Shown: positions 28,229 through 37,100 of the stretch, piece by piece
Position numbering within the stretch: the stretch's first letter is position 1
How the letters are laid out: the number at the start of each line of letters is the position of its first letter
From: Pseudomonadota bacterium
GTDB taxonomy: Bacteria > Bdellovibrionota_C > UBA2361 > SZUA-149
Direction of reading: 5' to 3'
Assembly: GCA_029555385.1 (NCBI GenBank)
Contig: JAKPSH010000221.1
Span: forward strand, 1 to 64,000
Length of the DNA: 64,000 bases
The notes under the pieces: model-generated
Seen by the model: the letters and a program-made list of their open reading frames with translations, nothing else
Database searches by the model: none
What the model was told of the DNA's origin: nothing
Position numbers and translations under genes: made by a program

Positions 28229-29305
28229 ATGATGTCCCAGCAAGCTACGGCCGGCGCAATAGGGCAAATGATTGGCGGAAAAGTCGTCGGAAATGAAAAC
28301 GCCATCATCGAAGGCGTTGCCCCGCTGGAAAGCGCCGGCCCATCTGATCTGACTTTTTTCGACCCTACAGCAAAAAAGAAACAGCAGGATTACTTTCAGC
28401 TTGCCTGCTCGAGCCGGGCCGGGGCAATACTCATTCCTGAATACGAGCCCCAAATCAGCGCAACTCAGATTGTGACCCCCAAACCGCTTGCGGCAATTAT
28501 CCACGCCGCCTCTTTATTTCATCATCCCCCGCGGCCAGCACCAGGAATTCATTCAACAGCGATAGTTCATGAAACCGCGAAAATCGGGACCGGCGCTGCC
28601 ATCGGTGCATACTGCGTCATCGGCGAAGATTGCACGATCGGCGATCACGCAGTGCTTCATCCGCACGTCATCGTGTACGGCGGCGCTCAAATCGGCGCCC
28701 AATGCGTCATCCATTCCGGCGCAGTAATTCGCGAATTTGTGCGGTTGGGCGCGGACTGCCTAATACAAAACGGTGTAATCGTAGGCGGCGATGGGTTCGG
28801 CTATATTCCAGATGCCAAGCTCGGCCACCGGCGCATCCCGCACGCCGGCACCGTAGTGCTGGAGGACAGCGTTGACCTTGGGGCGAACACGACCGTAGAT
28901 CGCGCCACGCTGGGTGAAACGCGCATCGGCCGGGCTGCAAAAATCGACAATTTGGTAATGATTGGCCACAATAACAAAATTGGTTCTTGTTCGCTGCTTT
29001 GTGGACAAGTCGGCGTCTCCGGAAGCTGCACGATCGGCAGCCAGGTGGTGTTGGGAGGGCAAGTTGGCGTCGCAGATCACATCACTATCGGCGACAAGAC
29101 CAGAGCCGGAGCGCAAAGCGGCATTGCCAACGACATTCCGGGAGGCATTGATTTGTTCGGTACTCCAGCCATTGCTGCGGCCGAGCATTGGCGCGCATAC
29201 GCGGCGCTTAAGCGTCTTCCCGATCTGATCCGCGAGGTGCGGCGTCAAGAAAAACGCATCCGCGAGCTGGAGCAGCGATTAGAAGTTAAGGGGGAAACCA
29301 AGTGA
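28229..29305 (+). CDS. lpxD: UDP-3-O-acylglucosamine N-acyltransferase LpxD
   Basis: Adds the second acyl chain in lipid A synthesis. It has an N-terminal uridine-binding domain, then a left-handed beta-helix of hexapeptide repeats (about 105-300) and a C-terminal helix. The catalytic His is in VMIGHNNKIG. The ATG at 28229 follows AAGG and gives 358 residues; the open frame extends up to GTG 28103, but that segment is not LpxD-like. The stop overlaps the bamD start by one base. Confidence 0.95.
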   Translation: MMSQQATAGAIGQMIGGKVVGNENAIIEGVAPLESAGPSDLTFFDPTAKKKQQDYFQLACSSRAGAILIPEYEPQISATQIVTPKPLAAIIHAASLFHHPPRPAPGIHSTAIVHETAKIGTGAAIGAYCVIGEDCTIGDHAVLHPHVIVYGGAQIGAQCVIHSGAVIREFVRLGADCLIQNGVIVGGDGFGYIPDAKLGHRRIPHAGTVVLEDSVDLGANTTVDRATLGETRIGRAAKIDNLVMIGHNNKIGSCSLLCGQVGVSGSCTIGSQVVLGGQVGVADHITIGDKTRAGAQSGIANDIPGGIDLFGTPAIAAAEHWRAYAALKRLPDLIREVRRQEKRIRELEQRLEVKGETK

Positions 29306-30726
29306 TGTATTGCCTAATCCGGAGAAAAAGCTCCCGTTTAAAAACACGCCGCCGGCTGCTGCCGCTCGGCCTAGCGCTGACGGCTCTGCTTTTTGCCGCG
29401 TGTTCGGGAACAAACCCAAACAATCAGAACCCGGTTTCAGACTACCACCCCGAGTTCAACGAACCCGAAGACGAAAAGAAGACCAAAGGTCCGCTGCTTC
29501 CCGATGTTACTGCGGAACAGGAACTTTTCGAGAAAGCTCTCGATGCGTATGACCGGGAGCTGTACACACTCGCCAAGGAAAGCTTCGCCAAGCTTCAAGA
29601 AAGCTATCCCACCAGCTATTACACACCATTCGCACAGCTTAAAATTGGCGACTGCGCATTTTTTACCGATGACTATACCGCAGCACTCGCCGCATATCAG
29701 GAGTTCCTCAAACTCTATCCGCGCCATGAAGCCGCACCCTACGCAAAATTTCACATTGCTGAATCGCACCGCTTGCAGTACCGGGGGCCAAAGCGGGATC
29801 AAGGCCCGCTGCTTGCCGCAATCAAGAGTTACCAGCTAGTGATCAAAGATCATCCCCACGGCCAGTATGCAGCTCCGTCCCGCCGCAATATTGTCGAATG
29901 CCGCGAGAAACTCGCTGAACATGAAGCTTTGGTCGCCGAATTTTACCTTAAGCAAGGCCAACGCGAAGCAAGCGCCAATCGTTTCCGCGAACTATCCGAG
30001 AGTTATGCCGGCAGCGCGTCTGCTGCGGCTGCTCAGGCCGTGGTGCGCGAGCAATTCGGCGACGATCCGGTGCTGCTCTCGTTCATCCGTTCCGGCCAGG
30101 GCCTGACCCCCGCAGCAGAAAAGACCAAGTCTTTGGTGCCGCAGACACCGGAAATCCCGGGAAACACTATCGCAGCGAAGAAGGCGCTCTTGAATGAGCT
30201 ACAGCATTCGCCGCAGCATGCCGAACATCAGCGCGCAGCGCTGGAACCAGCGGCAGTCAAATTAAAGACCGAAGTTGACACCGAACCTCAAGCTCAGCCG
30301 TTCTTAGCCAGCCTCGACTGCGGCCTTGTCGGAGAATACTCCGTATTCTCAGCGAATCTGAATCGGCGGCCGCGCATTGCATCCCAGTCTCAGGTTGACG
30401 CTCGTATCGGCGAAAAAACCGGCAGCGTGGTCCGCGCCGTCGTCACTCAAGAACGCGCTTTTGCATCGCGCACGGATGATCAAAATGAATTTATTCCGGT
30501 GCGTGATTCTGTGGAGTGTTCCGTTGAAGGAATCACCGTTATCCTGCAGGAACTGGCTCTCAGACAACAGGGTGGCACAGAGAATACCGGTCAAATACTA
30601 ATCAAAGCGCAGCTCCCGAAAGACAAGCGGCTTCAGCTTATCGCACTTGATAAACCGTATCGTGTAGTCGGTGTCATTGATGAAGTCTCGTCTCGGCCTT
30701 CTTCATCAGCAATTCGCCGCGATTAG
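29305..30726 (+). CDS. bamD: BamD-like outer-membrane assembly lipoprotein with long C-terminal extension
   Basis: 473 residues; standard BamD is about 245. A basic N-terminus and hydrophobic core end in LLFAACSG, a lipobox. TPR repeats follow (LYTLAKESFAKLQESYP, DYTAALAAYQEFLKLYP), as in BamD of the beta-barrel assembly machine. Residues about 270-473 form an unrecognised extension with two Cys and predicted beta content. An AAGGGGG ribosome site lies just upstream, overlapping the end of lpxD, so the two envelope genes are co-translated. BamD is the best call; a generic TPR lipoprotein is the alternative. Confidence 0.85.
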   Translation: MYCLIRRKSSRLKTRRRLLPLGLALTALLFAACSGTNPNNQNPVSDYHPEFNEPEDEKKTKGPLLPDVTAEQELFEKALDAYDRELYTLAKESFAKLQESYPTSYYTPFAQLKIGDCAFFTDDYTAALAAYQEFLKLYPRHEAAPYAKFHIAESHRLQYRGPKRDQGPLLAAIKSYQLVIKDHPHGQYAAPSRRNIVECREKLAEHEALVAEFYLKQGQREASANRFRELSESYAGSASAAAAQAVVREQFGDDPVLLSFIRSGQGLTPAAEKTKSLVPQTPEIPGNTIAAKKALLNELQHSPQHAEHQRAALEPAAVKLKTEVDTEPQAQPFLASLDCGLVGEYSVFSANLNRRPRIASQSQVDARIGEKTGSVVRAVVTQERAFASRTDDQNEFIPVRDSVECSVEGITVILQELALRQQGGTENTGQILIKAQLPKDKRLQLIALDKPYRVVGVIDEVSSRPSSSAIRRD

Positions 30727-30786
30727 TTAAGGCTCCTATTTTTCCACTAAGTGAATGTACCTGTTCGCACAGGAAAGAGGCGTCAC

Positions 30787-30813
30787 CGCGAAATAAACTG
30801 CTGCAATTTCGCG
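30787..30813 (+). terminator. inverted repeat after bamD
   Basis: CGCGAAAT (30787-30794) pairs with ATTTCGCG (30806-30813), followed by a TATAAATTTT tract. It is a moderate candidate terminator for lpxD-bamD. A smaller hairpin (CCTGT/ACAGG) is at 30760-30773. Confidence 0.5.
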
Positions 30814-30914
30814 CGGTTATAAATTTTCCACGTTGGGCATTTGCTTTTTGTTCATTATGCTAGTTAAATCATCAGATAGATTTGCGTTGCTTCAAATTAA
30901 TGAAAATTGGGGAA

Positions 30915-30945
30915 TTGACCCTTCTAGCAGAAGGTAGTTTTTAAT
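30915..30945 (+). promoter_or_regulatory. putative promoter with embedded palindrome upstream of the Rrf2 gene
   Basis: TTGACC (30915-30920) resembles a -35 box and TTTAAT (30940-30945) a -10 box at 19 bases. The palindrome CCTTCT-AGC-AGAAGG (30920-30934) fills the spacer, 35 bases before the Rrf2 start codon. A repressor bound there would block RNA polymerase, as expected for Rrf2 self-control. Confidence 0.5.
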
Positions 30946-30969
30946 AACGCACTGATGGGATGAGCTACT

Positions 30970-31437
30970 ATGGCAGTTAAGCTTTCACGAGAAGAACAGT
31001 ACGGGATCATGGCCCTCGTGGATCTGGCCTACAACCTTAACGGGGGACCTGCACAGGTAAGACAAATTGCAAAGAGACAAAAGATTCCTCAGAGATTCTT
31101 GGAGCAAATCTTTGCGAAACTTCGCCAGGCTGATGTTGTCGTCGGCAAGCGGGGACCACGCGGTGGGTATTCTCTGGCTAAGGATCCGAAGAACATTAAG
31201 CTCGAAGAAGTCATGCGCGCTTTGCGTCCTAAACTTCAGGAAGATCAGCGCACTGATTCTCCGGCCCTCGCCGAATTGATCGATGTTGTCTGGTCGGAAA
31301 TCGAGGGAAGCTTCCAGTCGACACTTCGTGGTGTTTCGTTGGAAAACCTGTGCGAACGGGCTAGAGAGCTTGGAATCACGGATGCCGCAGGGCTCGAAAG
31401 CCTCACCGGCGATACTGGTTCGAACTCAATCAATTAG
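30970..31437 (+). CDS. Rrf2 family transcriptional regulator without the usual cluster cysteines
   Basis: 155 residues. The winged helix is typical: EEQYGIMALVDLA, then VRQIAKRQKIPQRFLEQIFAKLR and the wing KRGPRGGYSLAKDP. IscR, NsrR and RsrR-type members hold an Fe-S cluster with three Cys near residues 90-110; here the whole protein has one Cys, in ENLCERA. It therefore probably senses a partner or small molecule, like CymR, rather than a cluster. CymR controls sulfur metabolism, which fits the sulfur-carrier-like gene downstream. Confidence 0.9.
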   Translation: MAVKLSREEQYGIMALVDLAYNLNGGPAQVRQIAKRQKIPQRFLEQIFAKLRQADVVVGKRGPRGGYSLAKDPKNIKLEEVMRALRPKLQEDQRTDSPALAELIDVVWSEIEGSFQSTLRGVSLENLCERARELGITDAAGLESLTGDTGSNSIN

Positions 31438-31533
31438 CCTTTTGCCGCTACATGCTGGGCTCTTCTTGAGGCCTTTGGGGAAAGATTCTTCGAGGCCTTG
31501 TTAGAACGTCTGGCATAAATGAGGCAAAAGTTG

Positions 31534-31603
31534 GATGCCATGGCTGCCGGAGACTGAAGATCTCAAGGCGGCCATGGCATCTTTGTTTATGAGGCAGCCA
31601 TGG
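31534..31603 (+). promoter_or_regulatory. leader with mutually exclusive hairpins over the E1-TusA start codon
   Basis: Arm A (31534-31548) can pair over 15 bases, one of them G-U, with arm B (31567-31581), which is followed by TTTGTTTAT. Eleven bases of arm A (31538-31548) can instead pair perfectly with arm C (31593-31603), which holds part of the ribosome site GAGG and the ATG at 31600. A-B pairing leaves the start free; A-C pairing hides it. This has the form of a translational or transcriptional switch; the trigger is unknown. Confidence 0.55.
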
Positions 31604-32583
31604 TTAATCCGACCGGCGGAGCTGTGCGTGTCGTCATCGTGGGGGCCGGCGGTCTGGGCACTCCGGCAGCCATTGGTTTGCTTCTTGGCTACAATTCCGA
31701 AGCCCGCTTATCAGTAGAAATTATTGATGACGACTCGATTGAACTTTCCAACCTGAACCGCCAAGTGCTGTTTACCGGAGAGGATCTTGGACAGAATAAG
31801 GCAATTACTCTCTGCAACCGGCTGCTTGACGGACCCTTTGCCGCAAATGCTGAGAAGCTGCAGTTCAAAGCACAGGCGCAGCGGCTTGACCTGAGCAACA
31901 TCGACGCCTTGCTTGGCGGCGCAGACATTGTTCTCGATGCCTGTGATGACACGGCAACAAAATTCCTGATCAACGACTATTGCGTCCTCAACAGAATTCC
32001 TTTCTGTTATGGAGGCGTTGTCGCGCTTCATGGCCAAGCGCTGCTGGTTGATTCCCGTTCGTTACCTCGGGGAGGCTGCCTGCGCTGCCTGTTCGGGGAT
32101 TACACTGAGGCAGATTTCCGGGAACAAACGACTTCGTGTCAGGCAAACGGGATTGTTGGAGCAGTGGCAGGTTTTGCCGGCTTCTTGCAGGCGGACCTAG
32201 TCCTGCGCTTTCTGTCCGGCAAGGCGCAAACAGCGAAAGGCTCGGAATTGGTGCGTTTTTCGCTGCGGCGCAATGAAACTAGACAGTCATTTATTCAGGC
32301 ATCTCGCGGCTGCCCGCTCGGATGCGGCGAACCCAGGATACGTCATCTGGATCTTGCAAACGAGCAGTGCCCAATGACGTTTCTCTACACCAAGCTTGCC
32401 ATCGAACAACTTAGCGCGGCAGAATTGCTTGACGTTCGTTTTTCAAACTGCACCTCAGCGGAAAGCGTTTGCACTTCGGTTGCACAAGAAAAACATGAAA
32501 TAGTTTCATTTAAGCAGCTTTCATCGTCGAGCTGGCGGCTGCTCATTCGCCCCGGCTCTGCTGTACGGCGGGAGGCACAATGA
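31600..32583 (+). CDS. E1-like (ThiF/MoeB) adenylyltransferase fused to a TusA-like sulfur-carrier domain
   Basis: 327 residues. The Rossmann core is intact: GAGGLG (15-20), IIDDDSIELSNLNRQ with Asn51 and Arg54, GQNKA with Lys68, and Asp116/117 before ATKFLIND. Zinc Cys pairs are Cys160/163 and Cys238/242. Cys180 is where MoeB-type proteins have a conserved Cys before the crossover loop. Residues about 248-318 resemble TusA: a DLANEQCP start with Cys257, then an amphipathic helix. The second Pro of CPxP is missing. The N-terminus begins directly at the nucleotide loop, lacking the usual YxRQ arm. The start has GAGG spaced properly. It probably activates a ubiquitin-like or sulfur-carrier protein. 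Confidence 0.85.
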   Translation: MVNPTGGAVRVVIVGAGGLGTPAAIGLLLGYNSEARLSVEIIDDDSIELSNLNRQVLFTGEDLGQNKAITLCNRLLDGPFAANAEKLQFKAQAQRLDLSNIDALLGGADIVLDACDDTATKFLINDYCVLNRIPFCYGGVVALHGQALLVDSRSLPRGGCLRCLFGDYTEADFREQTTSCQANGIVGAVAGFAGFLQADLVLRFLSGKAQTAKGSELVRFSLRRNETRQSFIQASRGCPLGCGEPRIRHLDLANEQCPMTFLYTKLAIEQLSAAELLDVRFSNCTSAESVCTSVAQEKHEIVSFKQLSSSSWRLLIRPGSAVRREAQ

Positions 32584-33128
32584 CACTTAATCATGAAGAA
32601 GCGTTGCGTTACAGCCGCCAATTAATTTTGCGCGGTTGGGGCACAAACGAACAGCTTCGCTTGAAGTCTTTGGGCGTAGTATTGAGCGCAACTCTACCGG
32701 CAGCGGCTTTGTACCTTGCCGCAGCCGGCGTCGGCCGCCTCAACATTTGGTCAGATAATGGTTCCCACGATTCTGCCCGCAAACTCGTGCACCACCTGCA
32801 AAGCTTCAATCCGCGCATTCAGACCGGACTCGCTGAGCAGACACCTGCGGAGAAGACTGATTACATAATCTTGAATAAACAGGATATTTCGATAATTGAT
32901 AAGACTGGCAGTACGCCGCGCGTTATTACTGTTGAGTATGCGAACGGCGGCGTTAGTGCCGTTTTATGCGAAGGTCAGCATTTAATACGGGAAACGCGTT
33001 TGGATATTTCTTTTTCGCCGGCAATAGCGCAGCTCCTGGGCGGAACCGCTGCGGCACTGCTCGTAATTCACGATCAACTTGCTGCTTCTTTAAACGTAGA
33101 ATCTGACCAAACCCCCTGTTTGTGTTAA
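32580..33128 (+). CDS. degenerate E1-like partner protein carrying the YSRQ arm
   Basis: 182 residues, overlapping the E1-TusA stop by 4 bases (ATGA). It begins LRYSRQLILRGWGTNEQLRLKS, the standard N-terminal arm of E1/MoeB proteins, with Arg13. The segment that should be GxGGxG reads SATLPAAAL, although LYLAAAGVGRLNIW after it is typical E1. The NxNRQ and catalytic Asp stretches are gone. The C-terminal SPAIAQLLGGTAAALLV resembles the crossover region. It is a non-catalytic relative, likely pairing with the preceding protein. A decaying pseudogene is possible, but the frame is clean and translationally coupled. Confidence 0.8.
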   Translation: MTLNHEEALRYSRQLILRGWGTNEQLRLKSLGVVLSATLPAAALYLAAAGVGRLNIWSDNGSHDSARKLVHHLQSFNPRIQTGLAEQTPAEKTDYIILNKQDISIIDKTGSTPRVITVEYANGGVSAVLCEGQHLIRETRLDISFSPAIAQLLGGTAAALLVIHDQLAASLNVESDQTPCLC

Positions 33129-33259
33129 AACCTCACTACTGCAGTCTGTTGCTGGTCCAGCAGTGATGGCTTGTGTGTCAAATCGACGGGACCGTCTAAA
33201 CCAAGAGATTTAATATTTTCTTATTGCCGGATTTTAAAACATATCAGTAGACTAGCTGT

Positions 33260-34129
33260 ATGCAAATTTTGTCCGTGAATGTTCATCCGATCGTCGGTCA
33301 AGCGCTGAGTACGCGCGGTCTCGTCTTTCTCGTGGGCAAGGTTTGTCTTGTTGCGGCTGTATTTCTCGCCCTCGAGATGGGGGACAACCTGCGCCTGGCC
33401 GGACGGGTGGCGGTCCCTTCCGTCGATCTTAACGTCGCCGAAGACCCTATGGAAAGTTCGGCTAAGAAGAATTTCCAAGCTTATAGTATAATTAATGCCC
33501 GGAATGTCTTTGGCGCTAAAGAAACGAAAGGGGAAGAAACTAAAGGTACTCAGCCTGTAACCAATCTTAAGCTGCGTCTCGTCGGAACAAACGTTTCTCG
33601 CGGCGGCTCGTCATTTGCCATTATCGAGAACACCGCCAATAAAGAGCAGGACGTTTTTGATTTAAACGGTACGGTTTTCGAACAAGCGAAGCTTGTGGAG
33701 ATTCTTCCGGAGCGGGTCAAACTCGATCGCGGCGGCAACATTGAAGTTCTGCTGCTTGAAGAAAGCGCCGACCAAGGAGGAGCTTCAGGCACAACCGAAG
33801 ATTCGGGGAGAACTGAATTCACAGTCGCTGAAGATGAGCTGAACAACGAACTGGCGAATTTGCCGCGTTTGTTGTCGCAAGCCCGCGCCGTACCCTATTT
33901 CCGTAATGGAAAAAGCGTCGGCATGCGGCTTTTTGCGATTCGTGCGCAGAGCCTATATGAGAAGCTTGGCATGAAAAACGGTGATATTGTCAAGTCGGTC
34001 AATAACAACAGTCTCGCCGACCCTACTCAGGCGCTCAAGCTGTTTGAGCAGCTCAAAAGCGAACGTTCGATATCGGTTAAACTGGAGCGGGAAGGTCAGG
34101 ACATAGACTTGAACTACACCATAAGATAA
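33260..34129 (+). CDS. gspC: type II secretion inner-membrane protein GspC
   Basis: 289 residues. One membrane helix (about 20-42), an HR domain (LKLRLVGTNVSRGGSSFAII) that touches the secretin, an acidic linker and a C-terminal PDZ domain (about 215-289, with LYEKLGMKNGDIVKSVNN). It links the inner-membrane platform to GspD. It is the first gene of the gsp operon; the promoter must lie in the 131 bases before it, where only a small GCTGG/CCAGC repeat stands out. Confidence 0.92.
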   Translation: MQILSVNVHPIVGQALSTRGLVFLVGKVCLVAAVFLALEMGDNLRLAGRVAVPSVDLNVAEDPMESSAKKNFQAYSIINARNVFGAKETKGEETKGTQPVTNLKLRLVGTNVSRGGSSFAIIENTANKEQDVFDLNGTVFEQAKLVEILPERVKLDRGGNIEVLLLEESADQGGASGTTEDSGRTEFTVAEDELNNELANLPRLLSQARAVPYFRNGKSVGMRLFAIRAQSLYEKLGMKNGDIVKSVNNNSLADPTQALKLFEQLKSERSISVKLEREGQDIDLNYTIR

Positions 34130-34167
34130 GCATGAAAAATAGTCTTCTTAGACTTTGTTAGGTTAGG

Positions 34168-37100
34168 ATGGCAGGACGTCTTTTAACACCGCATAAGCTT
34201 CAGCGATATTTGCGCAGCCTGCTGTGCGTTGTCTCAACCGCAGGGGTTTTTGCTGCTGCGGCATTTTTTCCGCTTGGCGCTGCTGCCGATCCAAAGCCAT
34301 CTGATTTCGGCGCCGAGACCGTAATGCCGCTTGAGGCTAAACCTCTGCCCGTCGAAGAAGTCGAAGAACAACTTATCGAGTATCAGACGCCCAGCTCACT
34401 GGAGCAAAAAGAAGAAAATACGCCAGGTTCGTCTGATAATCACCCCCTTGATGAATCCGCTAAACTGTTGGCCGACAAGACCACGGTGCTCAACGTTACA
34501 GACGGTGATTTAACCGCTCTGATTAAGACTTTCAGCAAACTGACCAAGCGCAATTACATCGTAGACAGCGCCGTAAAAGGCAAAGTGACGATTCATTTTC
34601 CACAAGAAGTCACGGTCGGTGAGGCGCTGCGAATTTTTGAGTCAGTTCTCCTTCTGAAAGGATTCACCACTGTTCCGGTCGACGATAATGTCTGGAAAGT
34701 TATTGCGGCCAAAGAGGCGCGGCAAACGACGATCCCGCTAGTTAAAGACACGCCAAAGAAACCATCGGATGCATTGGTCACTGAGCTTGTTCGCCTGAAA
34801 TACGTGCCAGCCGATGAAATTCAACAGCTAATCAATCAATTTGTCTCACGGGATGGACTGATTACTGCGGTCGCATCAACGAACTCTCTTGTGATTATTG
34901 ATTCTTCCGCGAATATCAAGCGTCTCAAAGAGCTTATCGGCCAGCTCGATGTCCCGGCGCTGGACCAGGAGATTTCGATAATTCCAATTCTTTATGCTGA
35001 AGCCAAGGATATTGCCGATAAAATAAACGACATCCTCGACAACAAGGACAACAAAGAATCCAAGCCGACGACACCGCAGTCGCCGTTTACGCAACGGCCG
35101 CCAACTCCAGGTTCGGTGCAAAGCGCGACGCGAGCAGTTGCTGCATCAGAGAGCGGGTCACGACGCGCATTGCCGCTAAAAATCATCCCCGATGAACGAA
35201 CGAATTCAATAATCGTCGTTGCCGACCCGGAGATGACGCTTAAAGTGCGGGCGCTGGCCGAGCAGCTAGACAGCAAAGTTGATCTCTCCGGCGCCGGCTT
35301 CTGGGTCTACCGCTTAAAGCACGCTGACGCAGAACAAATTGCCCAGATTATCGACGGGCTCATTTCGGGAGCAGGCGTCACCACTTCAGGCGACGCAGGC
35401 AAGACTCAGGGCAGTTCAATCAGCCGCACGCAGTCACGGGAAAGAGATCGAGACTCCGACCGCAGCATCATGGGAGATCGCCGGGACAATCAATCCCGTC
35501 TCACATCAGCCCTGCAGCGAAGCCGCGAACTTTTGGCCAGCCGTCAAACGGCAACAGGCACTGGGCAAGCGGGGGTTACCGGCGGCGGCAAAGTGAACTT
35601 GGAGGGGGAAGTGTCCATCGCCGCTGACGGCGCGACGAACTCCCTCATTATCAACGCAGCGCGCGGCGACTACGAAAAAATCAAGCAAGTAATCGAAGTG
35701 CTCGACATCAAGCGCCGCCAGGTGATTGTCGAAGCAACATTGCTCGAAGTCTCATTAAACCAGGAAGAAGGCATGGGCATCGAGCTGCAAGGCACAGCCG
35801 CATGGGACGACGGGGCGATATTTGCGCAGACAAACTACGATAATTTAACGAATCTGCTGACCAGACCAAACGCGCTTAGCGACCTGACAATCGCCGCAGC
35901 AAGCAGCGGCACAATTACCTTGCCCGGCGGAATCGTCATTCCCTCCCAGGCAATCCTTGTCACGGCTTTGAGCAAGCATCAAAACGTAAACGTCCTTAGC
36001 GCACCAACGATACTCGCGACAGACAACGAAGAAGCCGAAATTATCGTCGGTGAAAACGTACCGTTTGTCTCCAGCACATCCACCAATCAAACTAACCTGA
36101 ATAACACGTTTAACCAGATTGACCGGCAAGACGTCGGCATTACTCTGCGTATTACACCGCAGATCGGCACTGGTGACTACGTTGGACTTCATATGTTCGT
36201 TGAAATATCCAATGTGGTTCCCACAACGCGCAATGATCCGAACGGCCCGACCACTACAATACGTACCAGTGAAACCCAGGTGGAAGTGAAGGACGGACAG
36301 ATGATTGTCACCGGCGGGTTGCTCCAAGATCGCGTCTCCGATTCCGTACGCGGCGTGCCATTTTTTAAAGACATCCCCGTGATCGGCCAGTGGTTTCAGC
36401 GCCAAGACAACTTAACGAATCGCACTAATTTGTTGGTATTTATCACGCCGCGGGTTGTTGTCGATCAATATGATGCCCGCGATGCAACTAAGGAGTATGC
36501 CAGCGGTCTCAGCGGCTATATTGAAGAAAACGAAGTCCAGCCCGACCGACGCGCCGTTCTTGAAAGCCGCAGCATGGACAAAGTAGTTGAAGAAGCACCC
36601 GTTGCTCAAGACCGGCGGCTGCCGACAACAGTTACACCTCCGCGCATCAAAGAAACACTGAGTGAAGAAGAACAGGAAGCTAGCGAAAGAACCATGGCCC
36701 GGCTGAAAGCACTGGAAAAAAGCAAGGCCGCTTACCCGTCAAGCCCCGAGGCAGCAGTGCGCAGCCCCGCAAAAGATACTGATAGTCTTACCGCAGACGA
36801 TATTATTGATGTCACTGTCTCGCCGCAACTTCCGCAAACCAATACCAATAGCAGCGAGGAAGCTTCCCCTCCGTCACCTGCCTTGCCGGACGCTCCGCCG
36901 GCGCCGGGTCCTTTTTCCGCCGTCACTGACGCACTTCCCACGATGGAAGCGAAGACAGCGACTCTAAAGAAAGCATTTTCCGAAAAGTCCCCGCTGCGGA
37001 CTTTTGTTGTCCTCCGCCAAACAAAAAGCCCTTCGGGCAATAAAGGTGAAGCACCTTTTACCTACGCGGATGCCGATAAGACCGTCGGCATCGTTGTTCT

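Noticed and set aside
32580-33128. The second E1-like gene as a mere pseudogene
   Set aside because: The frame is clean for 182 codons, overlaps its partner by ATGA, and keeps exactly the arm its partner lacks. It is not fully excluded.
34168-36480. GspD as a type IV pilus or type III secretin
   Set aside because: The gspC-N context and N0-N3 arrangement fit type II secretion.
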